This document shows positions 45,630 through 56,185 of a DNA stretch of 64,000 nucleotides, piece after piece. Numbering within the stretch: the stretch's first letter is position 1; each line of letters begins with the position of its first letter. Origin of the DNA: Linanthus parryae (taxonomy: Eukaryota; Streptophyta; Magnoliopsida; Ericales; Polemoniaceae); the NCBI GenBank assembly GCA_023055425.1, contig JALGPY010000013.1:13553735-13617734 (forward strand), written 5' to 3'. A program made the translations under genes and the position numbers. Below the pieces are notes generated by a model. That model saw nothing but the letters and a program-made list of their open reading frames with translations. It was not told where the DNA came from and did not search any database.

Positions 45630-46344
45630 AACCTCACATGTTGAGAAGATGATCATCTCGCAGGCCGTAAAATTAACTAACTATTACATTAATTTAATCA
45701 GCTCGCAGGCTGTAAACCAAACCACAAAAAATAAACATCCGCAACCTAGGCCATATACATCCACCATGCAAAAAAGCATATAATACAGTTAAAACCAATT
45801 TTAACGGGTTTGTTCAATTTTAGTTTGAAATTAGGCAACTAGGGTCAGAATAGTCCAAGGAGTCCACCATCCACCATGGCCGAACCACCCAAGGACCAAG
45901 GCAAGGCCTTGGGGCGGTCGGCCGAGCCTCACGCGTGGCTAGGCCGCACTCTAGGCCGGCCCAACCCCATGGCCGAGCCCTAGCTTGGGCGGCAAGGCAA
46001 GGGGGCGGTCCCCATAGGGGGTCGAACCTCCTATGGAATTGTTTCCAAAATAATTCCCTGCCTTGTTGCCCAAGCTTAGTTGTTTCCAAGTTTGAAAAAC
46101 CCATTTTTCAAGCTTGTGCCCAAACCCTAGTTCCTAGATCCAAAATTACTCACATCCTATGTGATCTAACTCACCAATCTTCACATTCAATGTTAAAGTA
46201 GGTCTTGTTTGTCTTAAATCAAATTCGATTTGCATCTAATATGCCAATTAATTTCAGTTTTCGCGTAATATAACCAAAACAGTGTATAAATTGAAATCGT
46301 AACACATAAAATCATGATATGGGCTACAACCTTCCTCATACCAC
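44644..46344 (-). other. Element D leader with microsatellite and degraded primer site
   Basis: Non-coding 1.7 kb between the primer site and gag. Next to the LTR (46344-46330, minus) the primer site reads TGGTATGAGGAAGG, diverged from TGGTATCAGAGC. A (TTTA)n tract of about 15 units (45569-45630) stands where element C has about three units. Confidence 0.75.
45569..45630. repeat. (TAAA)n microsatellite
   Basis: About 15 uninterrupted units of AAAT/TAAA on the plus strand inside the leader of element D. Confidence 0.95.
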
Positions 46345-47180
46345 TGTTGGGTTTTGATGCAGGTTACGCGGCAGAATAACAAAATTAATCCTGCTGAAAT
46401 CCCACCAAGGATCACATGCAAGCCATCATAACATGATAAGGGCATAAAAGAAGTGTAACTTGGTTTGAGAGATCACACGAAGAATAGTGTCTTCGTCTCT
46501 ATGAATATCCACACCTTGGATTCTTGATTGGATTCCTTCCCACCGTGTATTTTTAGCAACGATGAAAGGAGGAACGGATCACGCAAAACGAGGAGGAGGC
46601 GCGCCCAAGGTAGGGCCGACGGCTCCAAGGGGAACGGGCGGGGTAGGCTTCGGCCTCCTTGCTTTGTCTCTCTCTCTCTCTCATGCTTTGTTATGTTCTC
46701 TCATAATGACTTGTTTAGAGAATTAACAAGCTAGAGTTCCTTTATATAGTAATAACTCGTTATTAACTACATAAAAGCACCAATACTAATCATGTCCTTA
46801 CATGGATTAGTCCACTTGCAAATTAGTTCTACTAAGTTTGCTTGTGGTTGCGTTATGATCCTTTTATTAATTAGTCCAATTAATTAATACCTATATCCAA
46901 TTTAATCCATCCGGTGTGTGACTCCATAGGTTTCTACTTTGTTGGTAGTAACTACTTACGAACATGGAGCGGTGTCTAGCAACACATCCATGCCACCCAA
47001 CTAATAGAAATAAGTCAGTAATCCCGACAAACCTTGCAATGTTCATGTATTGTGTTATCCCTTTGTATCCGTATCCGGATTGGACACGGGATATAATAGT
47101 CACACTCGTATATCCAATCCATAGTTTCTCGATCCTAGGAATATGCTTATGCGAGCAGATAACATCAATATCTCCATATT
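46345..47180 (-). repeat. Element D 5' LTR, truncated
   Basis: The first bases TGTTGGGTTTTGATGCAGG match 39328 onward and alignment continues to about 47180 ('ATATCTCCATATT'). The outer ~550 bp of the LTR, including its terminus, are absent. Confidence 0.85.
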
Positions 47181-47242
47181 TCTCGTATATCCAATCCATA
47201 GTTTATCCAATCCATAGTTTCTCGTATATCCAATCCAAAGTT
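47181..47242. repeat. scrambled filler made of LTR pieces
   Basis: The segment 'CTCGTATATCCAATCCATAG' from 47104-47128 in the LTR reappears at 47182-47204, partly at 47205-47218, and again at 47220-47242 with one change. These are short templated copies joined end to end at the break of the LTR. Confidence 0.75.
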
Positions 47243-47418
47243 TATTTAACTCCCTCCTAGTTTTCCACCACTCGTCAACCTCAATTCAATGCTATCAAGT
47301 CCTTAGATGCCTCATAATAATCCTCCACTCCAACTTCTCTCCTAATTAACCTCGTAGTCTTGGGTTGTTTTTGCATCTAAAAATTTGAATACCTAAACTA
47401 ATTAGTATTAAATACATG

Positions 47419-47464
<46 letters not shown>

Positions 47465-47518
47465 AATACATATACAAATGGTGGCCTTCCTAAATTGGGG
47501 GCCTTAGGTAGCCGCCTA
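47243..47518. other. spacer with (TA)n and transposon-end-like text
   Basis: No gene. It has a TA microsatellite at 47424-47461, then 'GGGGGCCTTAGGTAGCCGCC', which resembles termini of hAT-type elements and is similar to text at 23070-23090. No matching partner end was identified. Confidence 0.5.
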
Positions 47519-48916
47519 AGGCCAACTCCAGCAAGGGTGCTTGGCTTGGCGAGGCACGATGATTAATGAGTTTAGGCCGCCTATCAAGAGGGGTACACGT
47601 AGTGTCGAGGATTTGGGAAGCCTAATTGTGCTTCCCGGCAGGCTTCGGCAAGCTTGGAGGCAAGCCCGGGCTTCTTCCTTGTTCGCCAACTTTCAAGACA
47701 TAAGGTCTTTGAATGCTCTGCTTTATGTTTTTCATTTGTGGGTTTGTTCATTTGTTTTTAATTTTTTGCTTCCTCCTTTTATTGTTTTCAATAAACAATT
47801 TTGTTCACTTGAGGAACCCAACATCAGCAGAGGGTTCGATACTTCTATTTGGAGTATTTGGCGCAACCGGAATAATCATTTCTTTGAGGGGTCAAAAAAC
47901 TCGCCATCTGAAATTGCATCTCACAGTACTAGCTTTATTTTATGGTTCAAAGAAGCAATATTGAAGGGATTATTCGGGGATGAAGCCACTGGCATTACAG
48001 TCAATGGTGTCGCGTGGTCCAATCCATCTCCAGGCCGAATAATGTTGAATGCTGACGCTTCTTGGACTAAACATGGCTTCGTTACAGGGGTTGGGTGCGT
48101 TCTCAGGGATGAAAATGGAGCTTTTCAAGAAGCCCGAAACCGTCGTCTTCCTCGGATTCACTTTCCCTTGGTGGCTGAGCTAGTTGCAGTGGAAGAAGGG
48201 CTGAAGCTTGCCAAGGATTTAAACTTCGCAAACCTGGAAATTGAGTCTGATAGTTTAACAGCAACAAAATTATTAAGAGATAGAGTTCATGGTAAAACCA
48301 AAGCAGTAGAGGCGTTAGCAGATATGAAAACTACACTTGAAGCTTCAAGAAATTTGACCTCAGAGCTAGAAACCTAATCCATAAGATTTGTGGCTCGAAG
48401 TGGAAATGGTCTCGCTCATATTTTTGCAAAAAAGAGGGCTTCGTTGAAGATGATATGTCCTACTATTCTGTTATTCCCTCTTGGGTTGAACATGTACAAG
48501 ATCTTCTAGGCATGACTACCCACGTTTAATGGAAAACTTTACTTTCTAAAAAAAACATCAGCGAAGACATTTGTTATGTTCAATTTTTTACTTATTTTTT
48601 GCTTCCCTTATTATGTTGTTACAACCCTAAAAAAAGGAACAATAAGCTACGATATTATGGTAAATACAAATAGCGAACAAGAAAACCCATATATTTTAAT
48701 TTTCTTGACCGTGTGTTACCCACAAATGAAAATATAAAATATTTTGTATTCAAATAGTAGTAGAGGACTTCGTTAAGACTTTTCCTTGCTGGGTGCAACA
48801 TGGCAGTCTTGTAATATTTAAGAAGTTACGCGGGGCCCAAATGAGGATAATAGGGCTTTGAGAAGCCCTCTTGCTGCGTATGGCCTAACTCGCCTAATGG
48901 GAAGGCCGACTCTGAT
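47519..48916. mobile_element. possible TIR element around a LINE RNase H fragment
   Basis: The left end 'GGCCAACTCCAGCAAGGGTG' and the reverse complement of the right end (CAGAGTCGGCC..., then 'GCAGCAAGAGGGCTTC' at 48888-48865) share the blocks GGCC, CAGCAAG and GGGCTT in the same inward order. The match is patchy and no target duplication was found. If real, it is a non-autonomous transposon surrounding the RNase H segment. Confidence 0.3.
47820..48530 (+). pseudogene. LINE-type RNase H domain (3' end of a LINE)
   Basis: Within a 278-codon frame ending at 48377, 'IWSIWRNRNNHFFEG' precedes an RVT_3-type RNase H: 'LNADASWTKHGFVTGVGCVL' (catalytic Asp), 'LVAELVAVEEGLKLA' (Glu) and 'LEIESDSLTATKLL' (Asp). 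The fourth block 'FVARSGNGLAHIFAKK' follows after the stop in another frame. 'PSWVEHVQDLL' is a typical LINE C-terminal tail. It may be the far end of the LINE cut at 26474, or an independent copy. Reverse transcriptase is not present. Confidence 0.8.
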
Positions 48917-48924
48917 GGGTTTGC

Positions 48925-49620
48925 TCTGCATATCAAATGGTGAGAGAGAGAGAGGGGGCTCGAAAGATTGAATAAAAGAGAGAGAGACAGTGAGTTTTGA
49001 TGTGGAAAGTCGGGTTTCGAGGTCGGTTCATATAGGCGTTGGGTGCGGAGTTCGTGAGGGAGGTGGAGTCCGACGAGAGAGATTTCCAGGTTGAATTGGG
49101 GAAGAAAATTGGGCGAAGTTCAGATTTTGCGAGCGGGATGGATTGTGCTTCTGAATTTGGACGGAAATCGGGTCGTGGGGGTGGTTTTGAAGGCGGCAAT
49201 GCTGGTGGTCGTGTTTGAGGCGGAGAAGGAGTCGGAGAAAACATCTCCTGTTTGAAGATGATGAAGAAGACAAGTAAAACTATTGGGTGTGACTGGGTTA
49301 CGAAGTATCGTGGTGGTTGGTTACGCAAAATTAACTGAAACATCACATTTTCATCAAGTTCTAAAGGTTAAAAGACACACAACTTTTTAAATAAATATTA
49401 TACATTACTAACTACTATACGAATTAACATAATATATTAACCAAACCAAAGTTTTCCTTATTAATTTATATACATATAACCATATATATTCATAACCACA
49501 TCACATCTCCCTTAAAACAATAGCCCATAAGATTTACTTAATTTCTAAAAATACCCCCTAAAATACTAGGGTATTACATCACCTCTCCCTTAAAACAAAG
49601 CTCCGCCCCGAAGCTTAAGG
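48925..49620 (-). mobile_element. chromovirus (Ty3/gypsy) 3' LTR and pol tail, truncated
   Basis: On the minus strand 'CGGGGCGGAGCTTTG' and the purine tract 'TTTTAAGGGAGAGG' (49611-49583) lead into TGTAATACCC (49578), the standard end of chromovirus pol and start of its LTR. The LTR text runs down to about 48930 with 'CTTTTAACCTTTAGAAC' and a C/T-rich 'TCTCCGACTCC' block. Neither the LTR end nor the rest of pol is present. A GA-repeat lies at 48943-48955. Confidence 0.6.
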
Positions 49621-49872
49621 TAATCCCCCAAATGCAAGTATGCAGTTCTAAAGCGCATGAAATAACAAGACATGATGAGTAATTAAATGCATGGTTTTAA
49701 ATAAACGGAACATAATCCAAGTAATTAATCCTGCCAATTCAAACTAAACTAAAAGACCAGAATGTAACCTAAATTCAAATCCTAATTGTTCTCACTCGCG
49801 AAAATTAAGAAATAAAGTATGACGACTTAAGGGTTGGGTGGTGGGGTGAGTGGGGTGTATATAAGTGAGGTG

Positions 49873-50124
49873 TTAGGTGTTAGAGTCTGTGTCAGATAGG
49901 TCCATCTCACCGTTATCTTCTTCCTCTTCGTGTCCCCATATTTTATGTGCCTTATGCACTATTTCGTCCTCATCCATGCACTGGAGTCTCTGCAACAAGC
50001 CCATTTCTTCATGTTGGATCTCCGCATCCATAGTTGCTATATTCTCTAAAATTACCAGAAGAGTGAGCGGGTCTATCAAGTAGGCTCCGTGCGTGTGATG
50101 CTTATACTTTGAGATGTTGGGCAC
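49873..50124 (-). pseudogene. unrecognised ORF in element J tail
   Basis: 83 codons opening MPNISKYKHHTHGAYLID, helical in the middle ('LVILENIATMDAEIQ', 'MGLLQRLQCMDEDEI') and ending in the acidic 'GHEEEEDNGEMDLSD'. The upstream minus-strand sequence (50300-50130) reads as weakly related coding sequence with stops, so this may be the C-terminus of a decayed element protein. No family recognised. Confidence 0.35.
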
Positions 50125-50597
50125 TCACTAGTCCCATGTGTTGTAGATGTGTAGGTATTTGAACTTGTCCTTCATTTTTGGTCCAATGTGTCATTCTTGG
50201 CAGTCCATTGAGTATAAAGTGGCATATACTCAGCGGGTGCCCATAATTCTCTTCGCCTCTAAGTCTCCAAGCGATGCAGAGATTGTCGACATAATCACAT
50301 TATTCTTCTAGGGTTTTCAGCCCTGAACCCTACACGTGCAGCTTCGACCTGGACGGGCATTTCGTCCTCATGTGGAATCTGAACATGTATCTCTTGTGTA
50401 GATTAGCAATCTACATAATACGAAAATATATTAAGAACACTATACAGACTCACAATACTACCCAAACTAAATCTAACTGACTTTGCAAACAGAATTTAGA
50501 GACAGAATAAGAGTACACCACGCTTAAATGCGTTATCAGTAGATTTAATCAGATATAGTTCATAACGTAGAATAGAGAGAGAGAGAGAGAGTAAGAG

Positions 50598-50936
50598 CTA
50601 CATGGGTGCCCAGAGCCACATGGGCACCATTTCTGTGAAACTGCAACAAGAAGGGTCTCGTGGATCAATGACAAATTCCAGCAAAACCTCACATCCAAAT
50701 TTTGATGCACGCCTAATAGATACCAACTGATAGCAATCTCTGCGTGTGGCACTCAAACCATTGTAAATACTCCTCGACCTCGAGCAATTCACTATTTCAT
50801 TTGAACAATTTTGTGAGGTAGTTTCCTCCATATCTTGTGCAATCTCTAGCGCACGCATTAAGAACCGGATCCAGGGCGGTCTTCTGTACATGTGTCCCTT
50901 CACACTAATTGGAAATATTAATTCACTCTCTCTCAC
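50598..50936 (-). pseudogene. unrecognised 112-codon ORF in element J tail
   Basis: Opens MRESELIFPISVKGHMYRRP, with a Cys-containing middle and 'LLEFVIDPRDPSCC' near the end. It lies after the conserved 'GGGAGGCAAC' motif, where Athila elements sometimes carry an extra ORF. No domain is recognised, and chance openness is possible. Confidence 0.3.
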
Positions 50937-51239
50937 CTCTCAAAATCACATGGAGAAATCAGAACAGAAAATAAAATACAACTCGTCCTACTCTTTGTTG
51001 GGTTGCCTCCCAACTAGCGCTTCTATTTTAAGGTCGATGTCCCGACCTTGTTACCTATTCCACCTAGAAAATTCTCTTTTCACGACTTGCCTTATCCTCC
51101 AGATTCCTCTTTTGAATCCTCAACACAAACTAATGAAAATTTTCTTTTGGATCGAGTGGATCCTTCCTTGTCGCCTCTGGATTTCCGTGCACTGCATGCA
51201 CGACACATGGAACCTGTAGAATCTGCTTCTGAGACTGAT

Positions 51240-51940
51240 GGGAAGTGGGAATAAAAACATTGAAGGTCTCCCATGAATCATTGGTACGCATGATAAACTC
51301 CCCGTTATCCACATCAATAAGTGTCCAAAAAGGGCCTACCCAAAATAATCGGAGCACCTCCCACTGGCATCTCCAGAACAACAAAATCAGCGGGGATGAT
51401 AGAATTTCCAACCTTCACCAATAAATCCTCCACCAATCCATAGGCTCGTTTGGAAGACTTATCTGAAAAATGCAGATTGATCCATGTAGGGCGTGAATCC
51501 CCCCACCTAACTTCTGAAATACCGATAGTCATCCACAACTTTCTTCCCCAAAACTGCATCCACATGAACTTCGCGTATTTAGGCATCATCTTGACTGCCT
51601 CAATAAACGGAATGTTTATATGAAGCTTTGAAAATATATTTAAAAAACACATATAGTCCTCATATTCATCTTTCTTCTTCCTGCTAAGCAGTGGAAAAGG
51701 AAAATCTTTGAAAGAAGAAAGTGGCGGGGTTACCTTATAAATTCTCTCAGCAGTTGGCTGAGTCATGCCCTTTGATTGGGAGACCATGAAAAGTATCTTT
51801 GCAAAACCGATTACCTCATGCTTCTTAGACTTTGATGCTAAAGCTCTAGCATGGATCGGGTAGGGTGGATGAGTCAATTCAATCCCGCTGCAATTAGTAA
51901 TGGCCTTCACCTGACGCACATTCTCAGTATCCGATGACAA
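51240..51940 (-). pseudogene. Element J gag C-terminus and protease
   Basis: A 208-codon frame (51940-51314) contains 'LTHPPYPIHAR' and 'FSKLHINIPFIEAVKMMPKY', the conserved Gag C-terminal block of Athila. After a divergent stretch comes 'VEDLLVKVGNSIIPADFVVLEM' and 'PIILGRPFL', the C-terminal half of the gypsy aspartic protease. The catalytic D-(L/K)-G-A block expected between them is not readable. 'IDVDNGEF' (another frame, about 51325) continues the protease. Compare element K at 63400-64000. Confidence 0.82.
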
Positions 51941-52070
51941 AGACTTTTGTGCTCTAGTAGAAAGTTAAGTTGCAATTTGGCCAACCAATACTTCGAAGTT
52001 CGAAAGTGAGGTCTTTTTCATATGGAAGTCAGCATTCAACATCTCCACCTGAGTGGTAAACCTAGTCACG

Positions 52071-53157
52071 TTATGGCCTATTTGTATCATCATTATTCAG
52101 AGATCTAACATCTCTGCATTTGGCACTATGGATTCCGGTGGAGCCTGTATGACTGTAGCAGGTGGCTTGTGCTAATATCAAGTGCATAAGTGGCCCCAGA
52201 CTTATCCCCATACCTGAAGCTTGGATGATCTCTAGTTTCTGGGTTGTAGTTCCCCAGGTTCCAGTTCTGACGCTGCCCTTGTGCCACCACACAGATGATG
52301 TCTTCATTCTGAATCTGGGTCAAGGCTGCATCAAAATCCTGCTCTTCCATCCCAGCAATTTTCTTCGTCTCCTTATACATATGTTTCGCCTAATTAGATA
52401 CAATCTTTGTGATTCAATTTTTTCACTCATCATTAGTGGGCTCCAGCAATTTCTACAACCTCCTGGAATCAGGGCGTAAGCTCCATCCTTGTCACTCCTG
52501 TATAAGAAATTCCGCCACCTTCTCTGTTTACAAGATCCTGATTGTGGCGCTCTAGGCCGTGGTAGCACACCTGCAAATTTTGTAGTCCCAAAATTGTGGT
52601 TGGGGCATTTCTCAAACATCCTTATAGACGGTCCCAAGCATCCACCGTAGTTCCATTGCAAGTCGCTGAAAGCCTAGTATTCGGCCCTGTAGAATGATCA
52701 CGTGCTGAGCTAGGTACAAATTTCTCATGAATTCATCTAGACAGTTATCTTACTATGTTTCTATGTTCCTCATAGATGTACTCTGTTTCTCTGCATTCCG
52801 ACCACTTTTTCGCTATGGCAATAGAATCAGATTCAATGATTTTGGCTTCATATTCTTTTACTTCATGTTTTTATGTATGAATTGAACTTCCCAATAAATT
52901 CATTGGGATCTTCGTCCAAGTTTCCATAAAACTAGAACTGGTTTGTACAGTTTGAATGGTTGCAGAGTTCTAAGTGCTCGGCCTAAATCTCGAGCACAAT
53001 GATTGTCGGGTTGTGTCCACTCGTGGACGACTGAAACTTCTGAACCACTGCCTGGCCTTACCTGTTGTAAGGCTTCTGGTTGTTGCGCCTCATTCATACG
53101 CGTGGTCAGTTCGGCCAAGCATTCTTGGAGTTGGGCGTTGGTCAACTCTTCATCCAT
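52071..53157 (-). pseudogene. Element J gag, N-terminal and middle part
   Basis: It starts MDEELTNAQLQECLAELTTR at 53157. Later frames (52661-52320, 52380-52126) include the Athila-type 'NWNLGNYNPETRDHPSFRYG' segment. The central Retrotrans_gag fold seen in element K is largely deleted or scrambled. Frames change at least three times. Gag would package element RNA. Confidence 0.7.
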
Positions 53158-53360
53158 AGTGCTCTATCTATGTCTCTCCTCTGATGTTTGAACAATTGCT
53201 CAAGATCTTCAAGTGGGGGAACAAGTTATTTGGAGTTCATGTGCATGCAGTGAGTACATTAAAAGAAAAATAAGAAACAATTGAAATCAAAGTAGCAAAT
53301 AAAAATAGGAAATAAGAAGTAACTAAACTCATTGCTAATTACAATTTTGTTAAATGTTGT

Positions 53361-53377
53361 CCCCGGGAACGGCACCA
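53361..53377 (-). other. Element J primer-binding site
   Basis: Minus-strand TGGTGCCGTTCCCGGGG, eight bases inside the LTR end (53385). A slightly diverged version of the Athila site seen in elements G and K. Confidence 0.85.
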
Positions 53378-53384
53378 AAAAACT

Positions 53385-56181
53385 TGACGTGATCTACTAA
53401 TGCGTTTACGCAAGCGCAAGGTCAAGTAGTAAAGAGTGAGTATTTTTTATACAACGGTTGCCGAATCCCACGAGAAAAAGCTTGTAACAAGTTCTAATTA
53501 ATTCATTTTGCTATGGAACCGATGGAAATAGTGAGAATAATGATTTCATCACCCCCACCCCCAACCAAATAAATGACTGAGAACTATGGCCGAAAGTGTA
53601 TAAAATTATTTAGGCTAAATTGCACCGGAGGTACCCAAAGTTTGTCAAAACGAGCAAGTAGGTACCCAAATTTCAAAATCGAGCACCGCAGGTCTCAAAC
53701 TTTGGATTTTCGAGCAAGTAGGTACCCTTCCGTTAACTTTCCGTTAACTTTGGACGGAAAATGATAAAAAGACATAAAGACTTTTATACCCCTTATTTTC
53801 ACCTCATATTTTTTTTTTGTTAAAATACAAGTTTTACTAAAAATTAAAAAAAATCAAAAAAGTTTATTTAATAATTTGATATATATATAAGATAATGCAA
53901 TATATTTCATCAAAATTATATATTTTTACATCATTTCAAGATATGAAAAATGTTTTCATTAACATATATCCGTCAATCTTAAAGTCTTTAGCTTTTTTTT
54001 TAACAACTTTTAAAAAAAAATCTCAAAATTTCATAATTTCACATGTATTTTTTAATAAAACTATAACATACAAGTATCTTTGTGCATTTTAACAACTTAC
54101 ACAAGAGTTGATACCAGACATTCTTGAGAAGTTTTTTATTGTAATGTTTTGTATTTTTCATACAAATGTAAAAGAGGCTATTGTATAAAATGTAAAAAAA
54201 AAAAAAAAATACTTTATGTTATTGTTTCTTAAAAAATACGTGAAATTATGAAATTTGAGATTCTTTTTAATCACTATCAAAAAATTTAAAGACTTTAAGA
54301 TTGACGGATATGTGTTAATAAAAACGTATTTCATATCTTGAAATGATGTAAAAATATGTAATTTTGATAAAATATATTGCATTATCTTACATATATCAAA
54401 TTATTAAATTAAAATTTATTTATTTTTTAACTTTTTTTTAGATTTTTAGTAAAACTTGTATTTAAAAAAAATGAAGGTGAAAATAAGGGGTACAAAAGTC
54501 TTTTTATAATTTTCCGTCCAATGTTAACGGAAAGTTAACGGAAGGGTACCTACTTGCTCGAAAATCCAAAGTTTGAGACCTGTGGTGCTTGATTTTGAAA
54601 TTTGGGTACCTACTTGCTCGTTTTGACAAACTTTGGGTACTTCCGGTGCAATTTAGCCAATTATTTATTAAGAAAAGTATTAATCAAATGTGGAGAAACT
54701 GTGCAACCTCTTAGATCACCTACGCTTGTAGACAATTTCTGGATTAGCTAAGTAACACGTTATCTCTATTCTAATTAAGCCGGATGATAGCACATACAAT
54801 CTCCTGTCAATCTCGTGTCATTTTACGTCACGATTTACCTAGGGTCATGTCGGTCCACCTATGTTTACCGGTCCATTCTAGTAGGTTCCCTACGTGAACG
54901 ACAATGGGTCATGTCCGTCCACCATACCCACTAAATCCAATCCTACTCGCTTCTCCTTTTTGTCTCGGTGATAAGGTATTATTTTTCACATCTCATCACA
55001 ACTAGTTAGAGTCTCTTTCACACACTCGCTAGCTAAATAATGGTTCCGGATCATTACTCCATTCCCACTAAGATTTAAGTAAAGCATATGAAAAATTAAC
55101 AATAACGATTGTCAACTTAAACCAATATTCAAATCTATGAACAAAACCTAGTTTCATTCAATATTAATTCATATCCTAACCGTGTCAATAGGCTAAGATT
55201 CTTAACGACTTCAAGAAACTAACATCCATTCAATAAAAATAAGCCCAAAGCATGAAACAAAGACTTGAATCCAGAATATTTGTCGTCTACATAAAACCCT
55301 AGGATCTCATAGAGATGCCTAGAAATATGTTTAGCTACTTATTAGAACGAAAAAAATATGCAAGAGTTTCTCCATAACAAGTGATTAAGAGAGTAGGAAG
55401 AAGACAAATTAAACACTAGAGCTTCAATGGTGGCTTCGGCTTCTTGATCGTGTTCTTCTTCGTCACCTTCTTTTCTCCTTGTTATATTCCTTCCAATGAT
55501 AATACATGAGTAATGAATGATAGAATTAATTATTCCCAATTAGGTTTAGGAAATATCGATCGAAACTACATCGTTCAAAGCTCAAAATTGCGCATTTGGA
55601 CTGTCTTGATCGTCCGATCTGCCCTAGCAGATCATGCAATTTGCCGGTGATTTGGCCTCCGAGTTCTTCCAGTTGGTCATGAGACCTGAAGAGGTGATCA
55701 TGTGATATGCCCTGTGGGTCGCCTCAAATCGTGCGATATGTGGTGTTGATCACCAAAAACATATACTTACTCTTCTTTCCTCACGTAAAATTGCCAAGTC
55801 TTTAATTCCTCTTTGCTGGGGGTGCTGAGTGTATTTTATAAAACTTATAAAAAATACACTTAGCTTCCCTCCTTCCTTAGTTTCAATTCTGTCTTTATTT
55901 CTTCTTCTCCAAAGCTTCTGCATAGTTTCCGAAACTTTTTTCTCCTTTTCACTTGATCTCCCAAGCCACGTTTTTTATCAAAATAACACAAAACAAACTG
56001 TCCAATCGAATGTGATGAAATAAGCATAAAATAATGCGAGAAATGCTCGGATTAATAATTACTGGCTCGAAACTTAAATTTCACAACATTCGTACAATCT
56101 GATTACATAACACATATTCTTTACTCAAAAATCACGCAAAATGATATAAATCATGCGAGAAGATAACTCTTAGAGTTATCA
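53385..56181 (-). repeat. Element J 5' LTR, containing a fold-back MULE
   Basis: From TGATAACTC (56181, minus) to CACGTCA (53385), about 1.74 kb once the transposon at 53613-54658 and one target copy are removed. No second LTR is available for comparison. Ends are assigned from the primer site and from the junction with element L. Confidence 0.7.
53613..54658. mobile_element. fold-back Mutator-like element with near-full-length inverted repeats
   Basis: It starts GGCTAAATTGCACCGG and ends with the inverse CCGGTGCAATTTAGCC. A 9-bp target duplication AATTATTTA stands at 53604-53612 and 54659-54667. The left arm (53613 to about 54090) and right arm (about 54195 to 54658) are inverted copies of each other. 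Only about 100 bp of unpaired spacer, including a poly-A run, lies between. No transposase is encoded. The 9-bp duplication and long TIRs identify a Mutator-type element mobilised in trans. Confidence 0.93.
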
Positions 56182-56185
56182 ACCT

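Larger units (their letters stand above)
39328..47180 (-). mobile_element. Element D: Angela-like Ty1/copia, inactive, 5' LTR truncated
   Basis: A full copia gag-pol on the minus strand, with a 3' LTR at 39328-40716 and a partial 5' LTR at 46345-47180. The gag and pol motifs match element C closely, so the two are family members in opposite orientation. It has fewer stops than C. The primer site is degraded and the 5' LTR is missing roughly its outer 550 bp, replaced by a scrambled junction. No target duplication can be tested. Confidence 0.9.
49621..56181 (-). mobile_element. Element J: Athila-like Ty3/gypsy, gag and protease only, 3' end lost
   Basis: The 5' LTR at 53385-56181 (minus) starts TGATAACTCTAAG and ends GATCACGTCA. 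The primer site TGGTGCCGTTCCCGGGG follows at 53377-53361. Gag and protease relics run down to about 51300, then the conserved 'CTAGTTGGGAGGCAACCCAA' (rc, 51018-50999) appears without any reverse transcriptase, as in non-autonomous Athila derivatives. The downstream end and 3' LTR are not found; the left boundary is arbitrary. The right end adjoins copia element L at 56182, into whose gag it seems to have inserted. Confidence 0.75.

Noticed and set aside
23058..47518. Pairing of the two 'GGGGCCTTAGG' motifs as ends of one transposon
   Set aside because: They are 24 kb apart, separated by unrelated nested elements, and lack matching termini or target duplication.
47541..47820. N-terminal part of the 278-codon RNase H ORF as a protein domain
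   Set aside because: The first ~90 codons are hydrophobic and low-complexity with no LINE homology; probably non-coding sequence that happens to be open.
49028..49346. Minus-strand Pro/Ser-rich ORF
   Set aside because: Sits within a gypsy LTR; the Pro content comes from CT-rich LTR DNA rather than a protein.
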